DNA of 64,000 nt from Siphonodentalium dalli (GCA_032622095.1 CP136069.1:46104194-46168193), one strand, 5' to 3'; counted from the stretch's first letter, positions 42,989-55,816 are shown. Numbers and translations are program-made. Notes: generated by a model from the sequence alone, not told the origin.

Positions 42989-45393
42989 ATGTCACATGCA
43001 CAGATAGCTATAGCCAATTCGGCATCAGCTGATTCCATATCCGGTGCCTACTTAAATGACATGATTCACGAGAGGAACATAGATATATGTGGTATCAGTG
43101 AACACTGGCTGCACGAACACAACTCTCATATACTCGAACCTATGCTAGTCAACTACAAATGTCACATTGTGTGTGATTTCTCTCAAAGGCTACCCCATCA
43201 TCGGGGGAGACATAAAGGTGGCGTGGACCTTATATGGAAAGAAGTTCTAGACCCCTATGTATCAACCATACAAATTGATGACGATATAATTTGTGGTATC
43301 CAAGTTGAATTACCTGATGCAGATTACCTATACATATTCCAAGTGTATCTACCGTCAACCAACTATACAGACGAATTTCATTTACAATATACACAAGCAC
43401 TCGGTGATATCATAGATACTTACTTTTCTCTTGGTCATGTTATTATCATGGGCGATTTCAACTGTACTCTTTCAAGATCACGTCCGCGAGACAACTCTCT
43501 CCGCAGAGTACTCGAACCAAAACAGTTTGTACAAGTAAATGAAAGTAACCTTTGCGCTGGCAGAAAAGCAACTTTTGTTCCTGCCACTGGTGGTGAGGGC
43601 ACGTCTATTGATTATGTGTTGTATTCACAGAGAGACATTTATATGACTCGTGCATGCTGAAATTATTGATGATGACGTTACTGATATTTCTAACCATAGA
43701 CCAATTGTATGTTTATTCAGATGTGACATTCAAGCCGACGGTTCCAAACGGGGATCTAATTCTACCCCCTTGTATAACTGGAAGAAATTTAGATCCTCAC
43801 CAAACTTAATGAGTCAGTATAAATACACTCTAGCATCGCTTCTTCCACAAAGCTATAACATAAATAGCAGAGGCGATGTAGACGCTCTTTATAATAATAT
43901 TATTTCAGCTATTCAGCGAGCGTCGAGTGAAATAATTCCACAAAAAACATTCAAAAGCCATCTCAAACCGTTTTGGAACAGTCACTTGAAGGACTTGCAC
44001 GCTCACATGACAACAATCAGACGGAATTGGATCACTGCTGGTAGACCCCGGGAAGTGGATAATGCTTTATATGTAGAATATAAGTCTAGAAAATGCGCCT
44101 TCAGACGGGAGTTTAGGAAATGCTTCAATCAACATTTGAGTGATCGTAGCAATGAGCTAGACACCGCTGCTGAAGTAGATCAAGGGTCATTCTTTAAAAT
44201 AATAAATTCTAGGCGAAATTATGAGAATAGACCAAACAAGATTTTTGAATACAACGGGGCAACTTTAAGAAATTCCTCAGAAATATCAGATGGGTGGGTC
44301 GACTACTTTGAGTCACTATACAAACCCTTGGTACACGATAGCTTTGACGAGAACCACCTTCAAATTGTGAACGACACCGTCGCAGACCTCGCCAATGGCC
44401 AATACTGTAAAACGGGGAGTAACTCTAAATATGTCACTGAACCTGTACTTGAAGATGAAGTCGAGAACACGCTCAAAACACTCAACTTGAACAAAGCTTC
44501 GGGGTGGTAATGTTTATAATGAACACTTGGTCCTTGGTGGTACAGCATTGATCAAATGCCTAACTGCACTATTGACGGGTATCATGATGTTTTCTCATAT
44601 ACCAGAACCGGCTAAGATTGGGATAATCGTTCCTCTGTACAAAGGAGGCAACAAACCCCGAAAGTTATTTGACAGCTATCGCGCGATAACCCTGCTCCCT
44701 GCCATTTACAAATTGCTCGAAAAAATAATGTTATTAAGACTAGAGTATCGTGTTCCTGATATGATCAAAGTACATGCATTGCAACACGGTTTCCAGAAGG
44801 GTATCAACTGTCTCATGGACTCGTTTCTTATATACGAATCTAAAGAATTTGCATCAGAAAACGACAGTAAGTTGTTCACATGTTTCCTTGATGTCCAGAA
44901 GGTATTTGATACCGAATGGATAAATGGTCTTTTCTATAAACTTCATCTCCTCGGTTTTGATGAGAAAATATGGCTACTGTTTCATCAAATGCTTACAGGT
45001 ACTTCTTGTCATGTAAAATATGGGAATTGTCAGTCCAGAAAATTTCAGATAGAGCAGGGAACAAAACAAGGGGGCGTCATTTCACCTCTGTTCTACATGC
45101 TCTTCGTTGATCAGCTCCTAACAGAGCTTGCTAATTCGGGAGCAGGACTAAATATGTTCTCTATAAATTGTTCATGCCCGACACAAGCCGATGATATGAC
45201 ATTGATCTCTGTTTCGGAAAATGGCCTGCAGCACTTAATGAATATATGCACAAACTACAGTCGCAAATGGAGATATAAATATAATGAACAAAAGACAGTA
45301 GTTATTGTCTTCAATGAAAGCAAGAACGAGCACACTAAGGCTAGTTGTAATAGGGCATGGACTCTTTGTGGAAAACAACTGTCTGAGGTCTGA
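42989..45393 (+). pseudogene. Family-1 LINE ORF2, copy a: endonuclease-RT, frameshifted and 3'-truncated
   Basis: Start ATG 42989. The endonuclease has GISEHWL, MGDFN, TSIDYVL and SNH (43689-43697) in place of SDH. A 2-nt loss near 43650 (private to this copy) shifts the frame to 43650-44510, which ends KASGW-stop. The next base frame (GGNVYNEHLVLGG) resumes the RT at 44510-45393 with FLDVQKVFDT, GTKQGGVISPLFYML and QADD at 45184-45195. The copy stops after CGKQLSEV at about 45390, where family-2 sequence begins, so the thumb and knuckle are missing. The KASGW frameshift is also in copies b and c. Confidence 0.85.
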
Positions 45394-45398
45394 CCGAT

Positions 45399-47009
45399 TT
45401 GACTCTTACAAAAAAGAACCAATTGGAACGTGAACAAAAATGGTCAGACGACTTGTCATCAGTGAATAGGTCTATAAACACACTGACAAAAAAACAGTCA
45501 GACATTATGGAGAAACTAACTCTCTTGGAGACAATTGTTTGTGATGTCAAACTGAAGTGCAATTCTAACTCAAAGTCTATTGGTAGCACCATTGGCAATG
45601 TAGCTTCAGTCAGTCTCGGACTGGATCGTCTTCGAGATGATAAGTGCATGGGTATCGACAATCTAAAGCATCGCGTTAAGATGTTAGAAAGCAACGTCGG
45701 CTCATCACAGGACGACTATCATAAATTTACCAATTCTCTGAACTCCAAAGTGTCCGACATGTCGAAGTCTTTCGTCAAACACGAGTCGTTAGATCGAAGA
45801 CTATCTTCTCTCACAAGCAAATGCTCATCGACGGTTGGAACTATTAAGCAGCATGTTGACGGTGTGGAGAGACAGTTGTCCTCAATGTTTGAGCTTTTGG
45901 CCCAAGATACTGTTGTGAAGTACAATACACTGGGAGCAGTGGTACAGTCTTGCATGCAAACTGAGCACACTCAACCAATCGATTTGCTGTGGAAAGCTCG
46001 AGATCCCGACATGTCACATCATAATTTGTCAATAGGAGACCCTCAGGCAAACAGCAGTACAAACTCTGGAACACAAAACCAACCTAGGACACCGGGTGCT
46101 TTTGCTACAAATTCCAATGATATAATTATTGATAGTGTAGTGAATAACAGTGATGTTAGCCCTAAAATCCTGCCCGAACCGTCGGTCGATCCACTCGACC
46201 ACTTATCTCCTATAAATTGGTCAAAGGATACCAGCTCCCTAATGAGGGAAATTCTTGTCAAGACCAAAACATCTACTGACCATACTACCACGAATCAAGC
46301 TGATACTCAGTCAAGATCTCCAACATTCAGTAATATGCTGACGAATACCGCAGGTGTTGGCAATTCGATTGCCTCTTCGAAAGCGCAATCTGACAATGTC
46401 GCATCGGGACAACATTCCTCGCATTCTAATTCAAACTATAACGAAAGTTTAAATAGCATTCCTGTCATTTCAACAACCGAGCAGAATGATGAGAGACAAC
46501 TAACGTCCAACACAGACCGCACGCGCGACGACATGAGAATGGCCCACAACTCGTCAGTTCGTAATAAATATGACAAAAACTCGAAAATGCAAGTATACAA
46601 TTCATACCACCAACAAACTTCAGCATCAGAAACCGATTCGACGCACATATTCCATGATGTCCCACCACGCGATTACTACGATGAAGAATATCGTCACGAC
46701 GATACATGCGGCTTTAAAGGCGTGTTACCTAAAAGAGGTCGGAGAACCCGTAAAATCTGTATAGGAAGGATTGCTACAACTGTCAAAGAACGCGATCTGT
46801 GGACATTCTTCGAAAATAGAGGCATATTGCCCACATTCGTTCGACTCATGGCCAGCACAAGGAATGGCACACAATCAGCCCGAGTTAATTTATACGCAGA
46901 TGATATAAAATTGCTGTACCAAGAAGATTTCTGGCCCAAAGGCATCATTGCCAGACCATGGCGTTCTGATCCACCTCAGCGTGACTATCATGGAGATACA
47001 GCCAAATAA
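45399..47009 (+). CDS. Family-2 LINE ORF1 protein: coiled coil plus RRM-like domain, about 536 codons, 5'-truncated
   Basis: The frame is open from just after the junction at 45389, and the first codons have no ATG (first Met at SDIMEKL), so the natural N-terminus is probably lost. The first ~180 residues have heptad-like hydrophobic spacing typical of a coiled coil. A long Ser/Asn/Thr-rich disordered middle follows. The C-terminal ~75 residues (KICIGRIATTVKERDLWTFF to FWPKGIIARPW) match the RRM-like block of family-1 ORF1 in position and pattern. The expected role is an RNA-binding partner trimerised through the coil. Its stop (47007-47009) overlaps the ORF2 ATG at 46990 by 20 nt. Confidence 0.8.
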   Translation: MTLTKKNQLEREQKWSDDLSSVNRSINTLTKKQSDIMEKLTLLETIVCDVKLKCNSNSKSIGSTIGNVASVSLGLDRLRDDKCMGIDNLKHRVKMLESNVGSSQDDYHKFTNSLNSKVSDMSKSFVKHESLDRRLSSLTSKCSSTVGTIKQHVDGVERQLSSMFELLAQDTVVKYNTLGAVVQSCMQTEHTQPIDLLWKARDPDMSHHNLSIGDPQANSSTNSGTQNQPRTPGAFATNSNDIIIDSVVNNSDVSPKILPEPSVDPLDHLSPINWSKDTSSLMREILVKTKTSTDHTTTNQADTQSRSPTFSNMLTNTAGVGNSIASSKAQSDNVASGQHSSHSNSNYNESLNSIPVISTTEQNDERQLTSNTDRTRDDMRMAHNSSVRNKYDKNSKMQVYNSYHQQTSASETDSTHIFHDVPPRDYYDEEYRHDDTCGFKGVLPKRGRRTRKICIGRIATTVKERDLWTFFENRGILPTFVRLMASTRNGTQSARVNLYADDIKLLYQEDFWPKGIIARPWRSDPPQRDYHGDTAK

Positions 47010-50000
47010 GCTTAATATATTGACGTGGAATGCCACAGGCTTCATGTCATCCCAGCTATACATTTGTGATATTCTGAAAACATTAAAATACAGCCTCGTC
47101 GGAATATCTGAGCACTGGCTTAGTGAACAAAATGTTATTTCACTTGAAACACTACATCATTCCTATTCCGCCGTGGTAAAGCCGGGGCGAACAATCAAAA
47201 CTAAAACTAACGCCACGTTCACAAGAGACGGAGTTGCCATTATGATACGAAAAGACTTGCTCAACAGATGTACAGTGATCGATCTTCCACACGAATGGTG
47301 CGCAGGCATCAACTTCAACGTTTCCCCCAGCATGTCACTGGCATTCATTCAAGTATATATGCCAAACACAAACCATGGAGATGATGAATTTCAGAAGTGT
47401 TTAGCATCTCTGTTGGACATTTATTCCATGCTATCACAAGAAGGTTCTGTTATTTTAATGGGTGATTTCAACGTACACCTAGGAGATACCAGAGGTGAAA
47501 ATCTTCCCACGCGTCACTCGTTCCGTTCTATGGTTATGAATACATTCTTCAAAGACACATGCATGTGGTCTACTGTTTGTTCACCTTCGTGCAAGGGACC
47601 ACGATTCACATTCTTTCCGTTCGCTGCAGTGGCCAGTCCAACCACTATTGATCACATCTTCATACCAGAATGTATGGTACATTTGGTATCGTCATGTCGC
47701 GTCCTGGATGATGTACCATCGAATGTGTCAAACCATCTGCCTGTGACATGTGCCATTACCGTGGACATGTATGACCACCAAACCACAGCCACCCGCAAAC
47801 ACATCCGCACTGTGTATAAATGGAAAGGTGGTGACACTCAGGGATACCGTCTAATCCTGAATACGGCGTGCTCCGAGATGTTAAAGCGACATATCGTTGA
47901 CAATTCTGACGTTGATAAATTGTACGCGGATGTTGTATCCTCACTCCATGAGGCTGCCCTGTCAGCTATTGGTGAAAGAAAGTTCCAGACACACATGAAG
48001 CCCTACTGGAATTCTGACCTATCTTCGCTACAACAAAATGTGAAAGCAAACCGATCAAAGTGGTTATTGTCTGGGAAAAAACATTCTACGGAATCAAGTG
48101 ATTATCTGAACTACAAGGACTCAAAACGTCGATTTCGGCCGGCTCTTAGAATAGCCGTGCGCAATCATGAGCAAAAGTTCCTGTTAGATGTTGAAACTGC
48201 AGCAAACGAAAATCCCACTCGTTTCTGGAAAATGACGAAGTCTAAAACTAACTCCCATGCAGTTACGAGTGGTATGGATTTCGGAAATGGTATGTGTAAA
48301 GAGCCTAGTGCGATCTTATCAGGCTGGAAATGCTATTTTGAGAACTTATACACTCCCACAGTACACGCTGATCCCGAGTTCAACAAATTCATTACCAACA
48401 GCCTCTCGTCGGAATTCGATCCCTCCTGCTTAAATTATGACTCGACAGTATTTTGCAATGAAATTATGTCAGAAGATGTCAATGCTCAAATAAAAAACAT
48501 GAAGAAAAACAAATCATCGGGTCCAGATGGTATTGCTAACGAGCACCTGATATTTTCTTCTAAACTCATGGTGTCAGTGATTTGTAAACTTTTCAATGGT
48601 ATTCTTTCACGGGAATGGATTCCCACGGTTATGAAATCTGGTATCATTATTCCTCTGCACAAAGGCGACCCGAAGCCGCGGACTAAGCCAGACAGTTGTC
48701 GTGCAATCACACTTCTCTCCTCATTGTATAAACTATTCGAGTCGGTCATCTTACACAGATTTCTGAAAAGTCCATCCCTTAATAAATTTCCACATGCTCT
48801 GCAATTCGGATTCCAGAAGGGAGTCAGCTGCACTATGACGTCGTTCATTGTGCAGGAAGCTATACACTATGCACGCGACAACCACTCCAAAGCTTATGTT
48901 TGCTACCTTGACTCTGCAAAGGCATTTGACTGCGTTTGGCACGAGGGCCTCCTGTACAAACTGAACAACCTCGGATTCAATGGGAAAATACTTCGGATAA
49001 TCCGCAACATGTACTCAAATTGCGCTAGCCGTGTGCTCCACAATGGTGATTTGTCAGAGTCATTTGAAATTCGCCAAGGAACAGGACAAGGGGCCGTAAC
49101 ATCGCCTTTTTTTCTACTTGACATTCATTGAGGATCTCTTGTCTACTCTGGAAGTTTCAGATCAAGGTGCATCTATTGGCAATATCAACTGTACCTCACC
49201 AACAACTGCAGATGATATTACTATAGTTTCCCTCACAAAAGCTGGTTTGGACAACTTGATGAAAATCTGCTTCAACTACAGCAAGAAATGGCGCTTCTGT
49301 TTTTAAAATCTAAGAGTTCCGTTGTCGTATACAACGAAACGAAACAACAACACACAAGCCAACAAAGATCGTGGATTCTTGGGAATGACACGATCGAAGA
49401 AAGCACCGACTGTCGCCATCTGGGAATTTCTCAAGGAAAATTCGGCAACACTGTTAACCGTGCTACAAATATATCTGAAGTGTTGAGAAAAACATACTTT
49501 TCTATCGCTGGTAGGAAATCCTTAAGTATGTGCACCCCTCTCACAATGAATAATCTCCTACACACAGTTGTGCTTCCAACGGCTCTTTATGGCGCTGAAC
49601 TCCTATATTCAACAGATGACAACGCTCTCTGCACAATTGAAAAGTGTCTACGTACATGTATAAAGCACATACAGAATCTTCCAACAAGGGCGAGCACAAA
49701 CCTCTCACTCAGTCTCCTGGGTGTTTTACCGATGAGTCGCCAACTACATTTGAGAAAACTTCTCTTCCTCGGCGAACTTATCCACTTGCCTGCGACTCGA
49801 GACTTTCCTTTACGAATTTTCATGAAAAACCTCTATATGCACAATTTATTCAATGTGAATACCACCGGTTATGTAAAAGACATCATCGATGTTCTATAAG
49901 TGTACAATCTGTCTTCTTATCTTCAAGAATTCTTATCTTCTGGATCCTTCCCAAAGAAGATCATTTGGAAGCAACTCGTTAAGTCGACCATAAGAGCTCA

Positions 50001-50478
50001 CTATTGTGATGCATGGACTTCAGCAGTGGGTGCCAATGGTCGCTCTTCTAATCTTCTCCTCATTCACAACCAGCCTCTCACAGTCTGGTGTGTGTGGCGT
50101 CTTCTTGCTGCCCATCCTAACAGGAGTTTGGAACTGAAAAATCTTGCTAGACTTCTAAATAGATTGTTGTTTGAAAACAATGCCCGATGCATGCTGTGTG
50201 GCCACACATATAACAATGAAATTGGACATATTACTGACTCGTGCAGATCTGCCACCATGTACAGACTCCGATATAATTACTGGTGTATGCTTATCGATAG
50301 CTTCGACATCCAACTATTTAGTTACCTGGATGCTCTCCCAAACGACCATTTAAATGCGCTGTTACTTGGCAGTACCCAGCTTGGTTGTCATATCCCGACT
50401 GAGTCATGGGAGCAGCTCATCATCGCATCTGCTGCATTTCTGTATGTTGGTTGTCAACTAATTCGCCCCGGAAGTTAA
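46990..50478 (+). pseudogene. Family-2 LINE ORF2: endonuclease-RT with three frameshifts
   Basis: ATG 46990 (MEIQPNKLNILTWNATGF) overlaps ORF1, suggesting termination-reinitiation. The endonuclease has TWNATG, GISEHWL, MGDFN, TTIDHIF and SNH (47728-47736). The RT has KSSGPDGIANEHL intact, YLDSAKAFDC, GTGQGAVTSP and then TADD (49205-49216) in place of YADD. Frameshifts near 49120, 49300 and 49899 split the remainder into 49118-49306, 49288-49899 and 49900-50478. The last piece carries a CxxC...H....C knuckle (CMLCG, H, C). The family-1 KASGW break is absent here. Homology to family 1 runs throughout, so these are sister families. Confidence 0.85.
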
Positions 50479-50753
50479 AATATGACATTCACGTGACATT
50501 TGATGCAATATGCCTCTCAGGTGGACAATATTCAACTGGCCTCCTCGCCACCCGCATCTACAATGTTTTCTCATATACTCGTTTTTACCTTGCTCTTCGT
50601 ACAATGTACACATCTTTCCAATTTATGTATACAATGTCCTTCCTTGTAAATAGATGCTGGTGTATAGTCCACTTACAATGGTCTCGTTACCACATACTTT
50701 CTGTAACTGAAATGTATATATGCTCTTCATACTTGGAGGTCAATAAACAATAA
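50479..50753 (+). other. Family-2 3' untranslated region
   Basis: It follows the ORF2 stop and ends GTCAATAAACAATAACATACGG, where AATAAA (about 50742) could be the polyadenylation signal. Family-1 sequence starts at the CATACGG that both share. Confidence 0.55.
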
Positions 50754-50768
50754 CATACGGAAAATTCA

Positions 50769-51059
50769 ATGCGCAGCAAACACAACACGCCGATAAATAC
50801 AATCCGAGTATTTGTCGGTAACTTGCGCGACAGTGTTACTCCTGAAGCAATTCAGGACTATCTCACCGACGCCGGCGTTCGCTTCTCAATTGTTCGCATG
50901 GTGCATAGTAGAAAAGAACATACTGTTTCTGCCAGAATAAACATACACGAAGATGACATGACAAAAGTAATCAATAAGAACTTCTGGCCGCGTCAAGTAT
51001 TCTGTCGACTCTGGCTTTCTCAAAATGATAGACGACAAACCCAGTATAATGGGAATTGA
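50769..51059 (+). pseudogene. Family-1 ORF1 C-terminal fragment, copy b
   Basis: Ninety-six codons from MRSKHNTPINTIRVF, equal to the RRM-like end of the 42076 ORF1 with a few substitutions (DYLTD for DYRTD). Upstream ORF1 sequence is missing; the element is 5'-truncated at about 50754 and abuts the family-2 3' end. The ORF2 start follows 94 nt later. Confidence 0.8.
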
Positions 51060-51153
51060 ACATATAATTATGTGATATGGGTTATGCTACTCTGGCTTCT
51101 TTTTCTTGTTACACCTCATTGTACTCATGTTGTATATCTTACTGTAATTGACA

Positions 51154-54100
51154 ATGTCACATGCACAGATAGCTATAGCCAATTCGGCATCAGCTGATTC
51201 CATATCCGGTGCCTACTTAAATGACATGATTCACGAGAGGAACATAGATATATGTGGTATCAGTGAACACTGGCTGCACGAACACAACTCTCATATACTC
51301 GAACCTATGCTAGTCAACTACAAATGTCACATTGTGTGTGATTTCTCTCAAAGGCTACCCCATCAGCGGGGGAGACATAAAGGTGGCGTGGCCCTTATAT
51401 GGAAAGAAGTTCTAGACCCCTATGTATCAACCATACAAATTGATGACGATAGAATTTGTGGTATCCAAGTTGAATTACCTGATGCAGATTACCTATACAT
51501 ATTCCAAGTGTATCTACCGTCAACCAACTATACAGACGAATTTCATTTACAATATACACAAGCACTCGGTGATATCATAGAAACTTACTTTTCTCTTGGT
51601 CATGTTATTATCATGGGCGATTTCAACTGTACTCTTTCAAGATCACGTCCGCGAGACAACTCTCTCCGCAGAGTACTCGAACCAAAACAGTTTGTACCAG
51701 TAAATGAAAGTAACCTTTGCGCTGGCAGAAAAGCAACCTTTGTTCCTGCCACTGGTGGTGAGGGCACGTCTATTGATTATGTGTTGTATTCACAGAGAGA
51801 CATTTATATGACTCTCGTGCATGCTGAAATTATTGATGATGACGTTACTGATATTTCTAACCATAGACCAATTGTATGTTTATTCAGATGTGACATTCAA
51901 GCCGACGGTTCCAAACGGGGATCTAATTCTACCCCCTTGTATAACTGGAAGAAATTTAGATCCTCACCAAACTTAATGAGTCAGTATAAATACACTCTAG
52001 CATCGCTTCTTCCACAAAGCTATAACATAAATAGCAGAGGCGATGTAGACGCTCTTTATAATAATATTATTTCAGCTATTCAGCGAGCGTCGAGTGAAAT
52101 AATTCCACAAAAAACATTCAAAAGCCACCTCAAACCGTTTTTGAACAGTCACTTGAAGGACTTGCACGCTCACATGACAACAAGCAGACGGAATTGGATC
52201 ACTGGTGGTAGACCCCGGGAAGTGGATAATGCTTTATATGTAGAATATAAGTCTCGAAAATGCGCCTTCAGACGGGAGTTTAGGAAATGCTGCAATCAAC
52301 ATTTGAGTGATCGTAGCAATGAGCTAGACACCGCTGCTGAAGTAGATCAAGGGTCATTCTTTAAAATAATAAATTCTAGGCGAAATTATGAGAATAGACC
52401 AAACAAGATTTTTGAATACAACGGGGCAACTTTAAGAAATTCCTCAGAAATATCAGATGGGTGGGCCGACTACTTTGAGTCACTATACAAACCCTTGGTA
52501 CACGATAGCTTTGACGAGAACCACCTTCAAATTGTGAACGACACCGTCGCAGACCTCTCCAATGGCCAATACTGTAAAACGGGGAGTAACTCTAAATATG
52601 TCACTGAACCTGTACTTGAAGATGAAGTCGAGAACACGCTCAAAACACTCAACTTGAACAAAGCTTCGGGGTGGTAAGGTTTATGATGAACACTTGGTCC
52701 TTGGTGGTACAGCATTGATCAAATGCCTAACTGCACTATTGACGGGTATCATGATGTTTTCTCATATACCAGAACCGGCTAAGATTGGGATAATCGTTCC
52801 TCTGTACAAAGGAGGCAACAAACCCGAAAGTTATTTGACAGCTATCGCGCGGTAACCCTGCCATTTACAAATTGCTCGAAAAAATAATTTTATTAAGACT
52901 AGAGTATCGTGTTCCTGATATGATCAAAGTACATGCATTGCAACACGGTTTCAAGAAGGGTATCAACTGTCTCATGGACTCGTTTCTTATATACGAATCT
53001 AAAGAATTTGCATCAGAAAACGACAGTAAGTTGTTCACATGTTTCCTTGATGTCCAGAAGGCATTTGATACCGTATGGATAAATGGTCTTTTCTATAAAC
53101 TTCATCTCCTCGGTTTTGATGAGAAAATATGGCTACTGTTTCATCAAATGCTTACAGGTACTTCTTGTCATGTAAAATATGGGAGTTGTCAGTCCAGAAA
53201 ATTTCAGATAGAGCAGGGAACAAAACAAGGGGCCGTAATTTCACCTCTGTTCTACATGCTCTTCGTTGATCAGCTCTTAACAGACCTTGCAAATTCGGGA
53301 GCAGGACTAAATATGTTTTCTATAAATTATTCATGCCCGACACAAGCCGATGATATGACATTGATCTCTGTTTCGGAAAATGGCCTGCAGCACTTAATGA
53401 ATATATGCACAAACTACAGTCGCAAATGGAGATATAAATATAATGAACAAAAGACAGTAGTTATTGTCTTCAATGAAAGCAAGAACGAGCACACTAAGGC
53501 TAGTTGTAATAGGGCATGGACTCTTTGTGGAAAACAACTGTCTGAGGTAGAGAGTTTGGTTCACTTAGGCGTCCCTATACACAAGTTCAATCACAAAGGT
53601 AACGCCATATAGACGTAATAAAAACAAAACTCAGATCTAGCTATTTCTCACTGTCGAACATAGGTATGTATGCAGGTTGTATAACCCCAACAAGCAGTAG
53701 GAAATTATACACATCCATCGTTTTACCAAGGGGCCTCTTCGGATGCGAACTTCTGTGTGGTATGACTGATTCAGATATTTTGTCTCTGGAAAGAACGCAC
53801 CGATTTTGTCTTAAAAAGATTCAAGGTCTTAATTATCAAACACGTACCAACATCGCAGAAGGGTTAATGGGTATCGGAAACGCTCAAAGTTTTATTGAAA
53901 AAAAGAAGCTCCTATTTTTCAGCAGTTTGTGTACTCTCAGTACAGAGAAGACAGCCAAATCTGTATTCCTGCTAAGGCTGCACTCTTTCTTCATAACTGG
54001 TGTTTCTAAGTATTCATTCATTGCCGACATTGTAGATATCATAGAGAGCCACCAGTTGATGCCATACCTCACCAATTATGTATCTCATAGTGATTTCCCA

Positions 54101-54643
54101 ACAAAGCATATTTGGAAAGGTATAGTGCGCAAGGCAATTTCCGATTATACAGAATCCGAATGGGAAAGCGCGGCGAGCGACAAATCACTCCATCGCTTTC
54201 ATAACATACACCCAAAGTTAACTGTCTCTCACCTGTGGCGCTGCTGTCGAAAATTCACAAGACACAAAATAGCATACCTGACTGTGGCCGGAATCATAGC
54301 TTGTACTGGGTCCCTATCACTAACTTGTAGCAAGTGTGGTGGAGATTACGATGATCTCCCCTTACATGTTATTATGAACTGCCCAGCGATTGCGAAATAC
54401 CGCAATGATATATGGTATGAACTGATGAATAAATTCGATATTCCATGTATTCTAAAACTTGATAGCCTCAGTCCAGATATCCAATTAAATGTTTTCCTCA
54501 CTGCACGGCCAAGAGAATTGTTCGATATCGTTCGTGAAGCTGACATGTTCACAGACTTCATGGTATGTAGCACATATTGCCTGTGGCATGCTTATCACAC
54601 AATTCAGACAAGTCTAATCGACAACGCGGACGTTAAGTTATAA
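51154..54643 (+). pseudogene. Family-1 LINE ORF2, copy b, frameshifted but otherwise full length
   Basis: The endonuclease lies in one frame from ATG 51154 to 52677, with GISEHWL, MGDFN, TSIDYVL and SNH (51856-51864), ending at the shared KASGW-stop frameshift. The RT continues after it; private losses of 1 and 7 bp at 52825-52860 break VTLLPAIYK. The frame 52872-53612 has FLDVQKAFD, GTKQGAVISP and QADD (53343-53354). A 2-nt TA insertion near 53610 (NAI-stop) is shared with copy c. The frame then resumes through 53666-54643 with the thumb region and a CxxC...H....C knuckle (CSKCG, H, C). Copy b shows what copy a lost at its 3' end. Confidence 0.85.
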
Positions 54644-55454
54644 GAACAACAGCTAAGAAACTCAACATAACATTGATTGCATAGTACAACATCTAATACA
54701 TGTGTCTAAATACTATTTCATGTTCATGAACCATACATTGAATATGCATATATGCATCTGTATACATACAGTCAATTTGTATAACTGTCTACATGTCTGT
54801 GTGTCAGTAGACTCTAGTATTCAAGCTGTGTATATGTGCTTGTGTTTATAGGCTTATAGCCTGCGGGTGGTCTGCTGTGTGTATGTGTGTGTGGTGATGG
54901 GCCATGCGTCTGTGCGATGTATGTTTGTCTGCCCGCTGTGTGTGTGTATACTTATATGTATGTATATATATATATAAATAAATATATATATGACCGCTGT
55001 GGATGTTTCGACTACACAATGACGAAACTATATCGACAGAATATACATGTCTCAAAATTATAGGGGCTGAAATGCCCTTAACAAAAAAATTGTCAATCCC
55101 ATCATTTCATAGACAAAAGACAACCTAAATCGGTTGAATAAGGAGAGATGTTAACAATTAAAGCACCAGATAACTAGTTGTGACTGGTATGCAAAATATA
55201 GGCAGACCGGATTTCGTCTGCATAATGTCGCAGTCCGCCTAATGATGGTCAATGGTCCTTCTAACATTAGGCAGACCTCAGAATTTGTATATTTCATATT
55301 ACTTGAGGAATCACAAATTCACATTGATCATAGCTTGGTGGTCACATTTAGAACAAAACTAGAGAACGAGTGTTTATAATTGAGCAGATGTAAAGTTTTT
55401 TGTATATGTCTGCCTAATGATGGTACTAGGGTCATGTCTGCCTAATGCTGAAAG
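54644..55454 (+). other. Family-1 3' flank with TCTGCCTAATG motif cluster (unit A)
   Basis: Non-coding. From 55198 to 55455 the word GTCTGCCTAATG and its inverse CATTAGGCAGAC occur five times in both orientations, some followed by ATGGT. This could be a small inverted-repeat element lodged in the 3' flank. A TATATATATATAAATAAATATATATATG stretch lies near 54963. Confidence 0.5.
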
Positions 55455-55615
55455 CAGCCTTATATATATATGTGTATGTATGTGTGTATGTGTGTATATG
55501 TGTATATGTATGTATGTATATGTATATGTATATATATATGTGTATATGTATGTATGTATGTGCATATATATGTATGTGTATATGAATGTGTGTGTATATG
55601 TGTGTATATATAGCA
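55455..55615 (+). repeat. TATG/TGTATA microsatellite, unit A
   Basis: Imperfect TGTATATG, TATG and TG reiterations. Apparent long ORFs on both strands here (Tyr/Thr/His/Ile-rich) are artefacts of the repeat. It is 6 bp longer than its twin in unit B. Confidence 0.9.
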
Positions 55616-55816
55616 CCGTGGCATGTGAGCACATGTATATGTATTGCTTGTATGTTTTATGCATGTGTGAATATATGTCTGTGTGTGAGTATGGATATGT
55701 ATGTGTGCATGCGTGCACATTGCATGTATTAGTGTGGGATTTGCATGTATGAGGGCGTGCGAGTATGTACGATGGGTGTCTGTAAGTATCAATATATACA
55801 TGTGTGTATGTATGTG

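Larger units (their letters stand above)
50010..55816 (+). repeat. 5.8-kb tandem duplication, unit A
   Basis: This block and 55817-61627 are collinear and almost identical. Reading both, I found ten differences, mainly single-base changes plus 1-, 7- and 6-bp indels. The unit runs from within the family-2 ORF2 C-terminus, through family-1 copy b, to the end of a TATG-rich tract. The junction at 55817 joins GTATGTGTGC to ATGGACTTC with a 3-bp TGC overlap. This is either a very recent local duplication or an assembly duplication. Confidence 0.9.
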
